Assembly (NCBI GenBank): GCA_031262985.1
Contig: JAISGQ010000002.1
Coordinates: 28,155 to 92,154, forward strand
DNA from: Oscillospiraceae bacterium
GTDB lineage: Bacteria > Bacillota > Clostridia > Oscillospirales > Acutalibacteraceae
Direction of reading: 5' to 3'
Length of the DNA: 64,000 bases
The notes under the pieces are model-generated. The model saw only the letters and a program-made list of their open reading frames with translations, ran no database searches and was not told where the DNA came from. Below, piece after piece: positions 61,936 to 64,000 of this stretch; the stretch's first letter is position 1, and each line of letters opens with the position of its first letter. A program made the position numbers and the translations under genes.

Positions 61936-63102
61936 ATGTACAATATCCTCACATTAAATAAAATCGCCGCTGTCGGACTTGACCGTCTGGGCAGCAACTA
62001 CAACTGCGCGGAGACGCAGGACGCTCCCGACGCGGTTATCGTCCGCTCCGCCTCCATGCACGACACAGAGATGCCCGCAAGCCTCCTCGCCATCGCGAGA
62101 GCAGGCGCGGGAGTAAACAACATCCCCGTAGACAAGTGCGCGGAGCAGGGCATAGTGGTTTTCAACACTCCGGGTGCTAACGCGAACGCGGTTAAGGAGC
62201 TTGTCCTCGCCGGACTTCTCCTCAGCTCGCGCAAGGTCGTTCCCGCTATCGAGTGGGCAAAGACACTCAAGGGCAAGGGCGACGAGGTCGATAAGCTTGT
62301 CGAAAAGGGCAAGAGCCAGTTCGCAGGCCCTGAGATTAAAGGCAAGAAGCTCGGAGTTATCGGGCTTGGTGCTATCGGTATAATGGTCGCGAACACTGCG
62401 AAGTCCCTCGGCATGGAGGTCTACGGCTACGATCCCTTCATGTCGCTCGACGCTGCATGGTCACTCTCGCGCAGTATCAACCACGCGAAATCGACAAAGG
62501 AGATTTTCGACGAGTGTGACTACATCACAATCCATGTGCCGCTCAACGCGGAGACTAAGAACATGGTCAACAGCGAAACTATCGCGCAGATGAAGGACGG
62601 AGTGAGAATACTCAACTTCTCAAGAGCCGCGCTTGTCGACTCCTCCGCCATCAAGGACGCGCTTGCGGCAGGCAAGGTTTCCGCCTATGTTGTGGACTTC
62701 CCCACAGACGACGTTCTCGATGTAGAGGGCATTATCGCTATCCCGCACCTCGGCGCGTCTACTCCCGAATCGGAGGACAACTGCGCGGTTATGGCGGCGG
62801 ATGAGGTTAAGCTTTTCCTTGAGACAGGCTCAATCAAGAACTCCGTCAACCTCCCCGACGTTGACGCGGGGAGCATATATGTTGACCGCATATGTGTGAT
62901 ACACAGGAATATCCCGAATGTACTCAATCAGCTTTCCTCCGCTGTGTCGGCGGCAGGTATCAATATCGACAATATGCTCAGCAAGTCGAAGAAGGACTAC
63001 GCCTACACCGTCATGGACTGCGCGGGAGACATCGGCGACTCTGTTGTGGATGTTATCGGCGCGGTTGAGGGAGTACTGCGAGTGAGGGTTATCCGGAAGT
63101 AG
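61936..63102 (+). CDS. serA: D-3-phosphoglycerate dehydrogenase
   Basis: 388 residues. NAD-binding GLGAIGIMVANTAKSLGM, catalytic Arg in LNFSRAALVDS, His in IPHLGASTPESEDN, then a C-terminal ACT-type domain (RICVIHRNIPNVLNQLSSAV) that would sense serine. First step of serine synthesis. It lacks the extra ASB domain of the long form. AGGAGAGG precedes the start. No terminator was recognised before the repeat at 63.1 kb. Confidence 0.95.
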   Translation: MYNILTLNKIAAVGLDRLGSNYNCAETQDAPDAVIVRSASMHDTEMPASLLAIARAGAGVNNIPVDKCAEQGIVVFNTPGANANAVKELVLAGLLLSSRKVVPAIEWAKTLKGKGDEVDKLVEKGKSQFAGPEIKGKKLGVIGLGAIGIMVANTAKSLGMEVYGYDPFMSLDAAWSLSRSINHAKSTKEIFDECDYITIHVPLNAETKNMVNSETIAQMKDGVRILNFSRAALVDSSAIKDALAAGKVSAYVVDFPTDDVLDVEGIIAIPHLGASTPESEDNCAVMAADEVKLFLETGSIKNSVNLPDVDAGSIYVDRICVIHRNIPNVLNQLSSAVSAAGINIDNMLSKSKKDYAYTVMDCAGDIGDSVVDVIGAVEGVLRVRVIRK

Positions 63103-63107
63103 GCAAG

Positions 63108-63175
63108 CACGGGTGACAGTTGACAGTTATCCCCCGCCAAATGACACGGTGACGGGTCGCAGATAGTGAATTGGC
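63108..63175. repeat. TGACAGT heptads with CCCGCCAAATGACAC block
   Basis: GGGTGACAGTTGACAGTTAT followed by CCCGCCAAATGACAC; the latter block is the inverse of part of the 46.9-47.0 kb hairpin. Confidence 0.55.
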
Positions 63176-63221
63176 GGCTCTGTCTAATGCTGATTTAGAA
63201 TATTAATTAGGAGATTTCTAA

Positions 63222-64000
63222 ATGAAGGAGCAAACAACAGAACTAAATAAGCAGAGCAAACCAAAAAATTACACAAAGCGTTACGTAGTTACCACTTATC
63301 TGGTATTCTGGCTTGGCATACTTTTGGTTGGCGTAGCCTTCCTCCTCAGCAACCAAAATAGCACTGTTATGAACTGGGGAAGTGCAGTAGCTTCTTGGGT
63401 ACCTACGATAATCCTTATGGTAATGTTCAAAAAGCTTGTGCCGGGGACTACACGCAGAAAATGGATAAAAGATGCGTTTGCACCTCGTTTGAAGTTTGGA
63501 CTGCTGATAATTATAGCACTGTCTTTCATAATATCGATTGGCGGTACTTATGTCGTTATGCTTAATAGAAACAGTCAGCTCTCTGTCAATGATCTGAGAA
63601 ACTTGACAGTGCAATCGCTTGCATCAGCTGTATTCTTTGCAATTATACAGGGTGCAACGGGTGAAGAGGCTGGTTGGCGCGGTTATTTGCAGCGTTATTT
63701 TGAGGACAAGACAGGCGGAAAAGTTATTAGGTCTGCGCTTATGGTTGGTCTTATATGGTCATTTTGGCATACTCCTCTTTGGATATCCACCGGTTTACCG
63801 ATTATTCAGATGCTGCTTTATATTGGTACTTTTATTGTCGGAAACCTCTGCCTTGCGGTAATAATCGCAGTTTGCTACAGTTACTGTCGTAATTTGATTG
63901 TTCCGATGTGGATTCACTTCATTTCTAATTTTCTGTCAACAATCCTTGAACCTTATGTCGGTGATGTTCCGAGTGTCCTTGAAGCAAGATGCTGGCTTTC
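63222..64000 (+). CDS. CPBP-family intramembrane metalloprotease (cut by window edge)
   Basis: At least 259 residues of a polytopic CAAX protease/bacteriocin-processing (ABI, Pfam Rce1-like) protein. Motif 1 EEAGWRGYL is at about residue 148 and motif 2 SFWHTPLW at about 178; a third His region is MWIHFISNF near 240. Four or more membrane helices are visible before the motifs. TTAGGAGAT precedes the ATG. Bacterial members include bacteriocin-immunity and maturation proteins, but no such genes are next to it here. AT-rich codons differ from the GC-rich neighbours, a hint of later acquisition. Confidence 0.88.
   Translation, partial: MKEQTTELNKQSKPKNYTKRYVVTTYLVFWLGILLVGVAFLLSNQNSTVMNWGSAVASWVPTIILMVMFKKLVPGTTRRKWIKDAFAPRLKFGLLIIIALSFIISIGGTYVVMLNRNSQLSVNDLRNLTVQSLASAVFFAIIQGATGEEAGWRGYLQRYFEDKTGGKVIRSALMVGLIWSFWHTPLWISTGLPIIQMLLYIGTFIVGNLCLAVIIAVCYSYCRNLIVPMWIHFISNFLSTILEPYVGDVPSVLEARCWL

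Overview
The window looks like one chromosomal contig from an anaerobic, spore-former-lineage Firmicute of the Oscillospirales/Ruminococcaceae type. This is inferred from strong GGAGG-type ribosome sites, SigA-like TTGACA/TATAAT promoters, an electron-bifurcating [FeFe] hydrogenase operon, dockerin and SPKTGD surface motifs, and PadR-DUF2812 pairs. I saw no tRNA, rRNA, CRISPR, insertion sequence or prophage genes. Both ends cut genes: a phosphohexomutase at the left and a CPBP membrane protease at the right.

Left part (1-12.9 kb): the mutase end; a tandem family of three small lipoproteins plus a broken fourth; a SbcD/YhaO-like nuclease with its SbcC/YhaN-like ATPase; then the protein-quality block tig-clpP-clpX-lon-engB on the minus strand. 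At 13.2-20.6 kb there is a membrane PP2C phosphatase with an outside Ig-like domain, then a 1,889-residue protein carrying seven exact 43-residue repeats. Each of the two is preceded by the same hairpin-plus-promoter cassette.

Middle part (20.7-37.9 kb): a Gld-type ABC export/auxiliary operon; an amidohydrolase; a sugar ABC importer with its binding protein; smpB and a GtrA-like protein; recR-ybaB-dnaX behind the SRP RNA gene; a self-regulated MerR gene; and RNase Y, whose best start is an ATT codon. At 38.6-43.7 kb lies the bifurcating hydrogenase operon (NuoE-like, HATPase, ferredoxin-like, NuoF-like, HydA). Its upstream region holds two foldback (MITE-like) elements.

Right part (43.7-64 kb): two separate PadR-DUF2812 modules with different operator designs, an M28 peptidase, leuA, an amidase with dockerin and cohesin-like parts, a thioesterase, serS, a Ser/Glu-stalk surface protein, an unknown protein followed by a DUF4173-like membrane protein, and serC-serA.

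The most unusual signal is not a protein. A roughly 215-bp element made of consecutive hairpins occurs twice (33.0 and 53.1 kb, opposite orientations), and the two copies differ by paired changes that keep the stems. Several other dispersed intergenic repeats also occur: TGACAGT heptads, TGATGAATGATAA palindromes and ATACTGCTCCGC stem-loops. The intergenic spaces of this genome therefore look heavily colonised by structured repeats.
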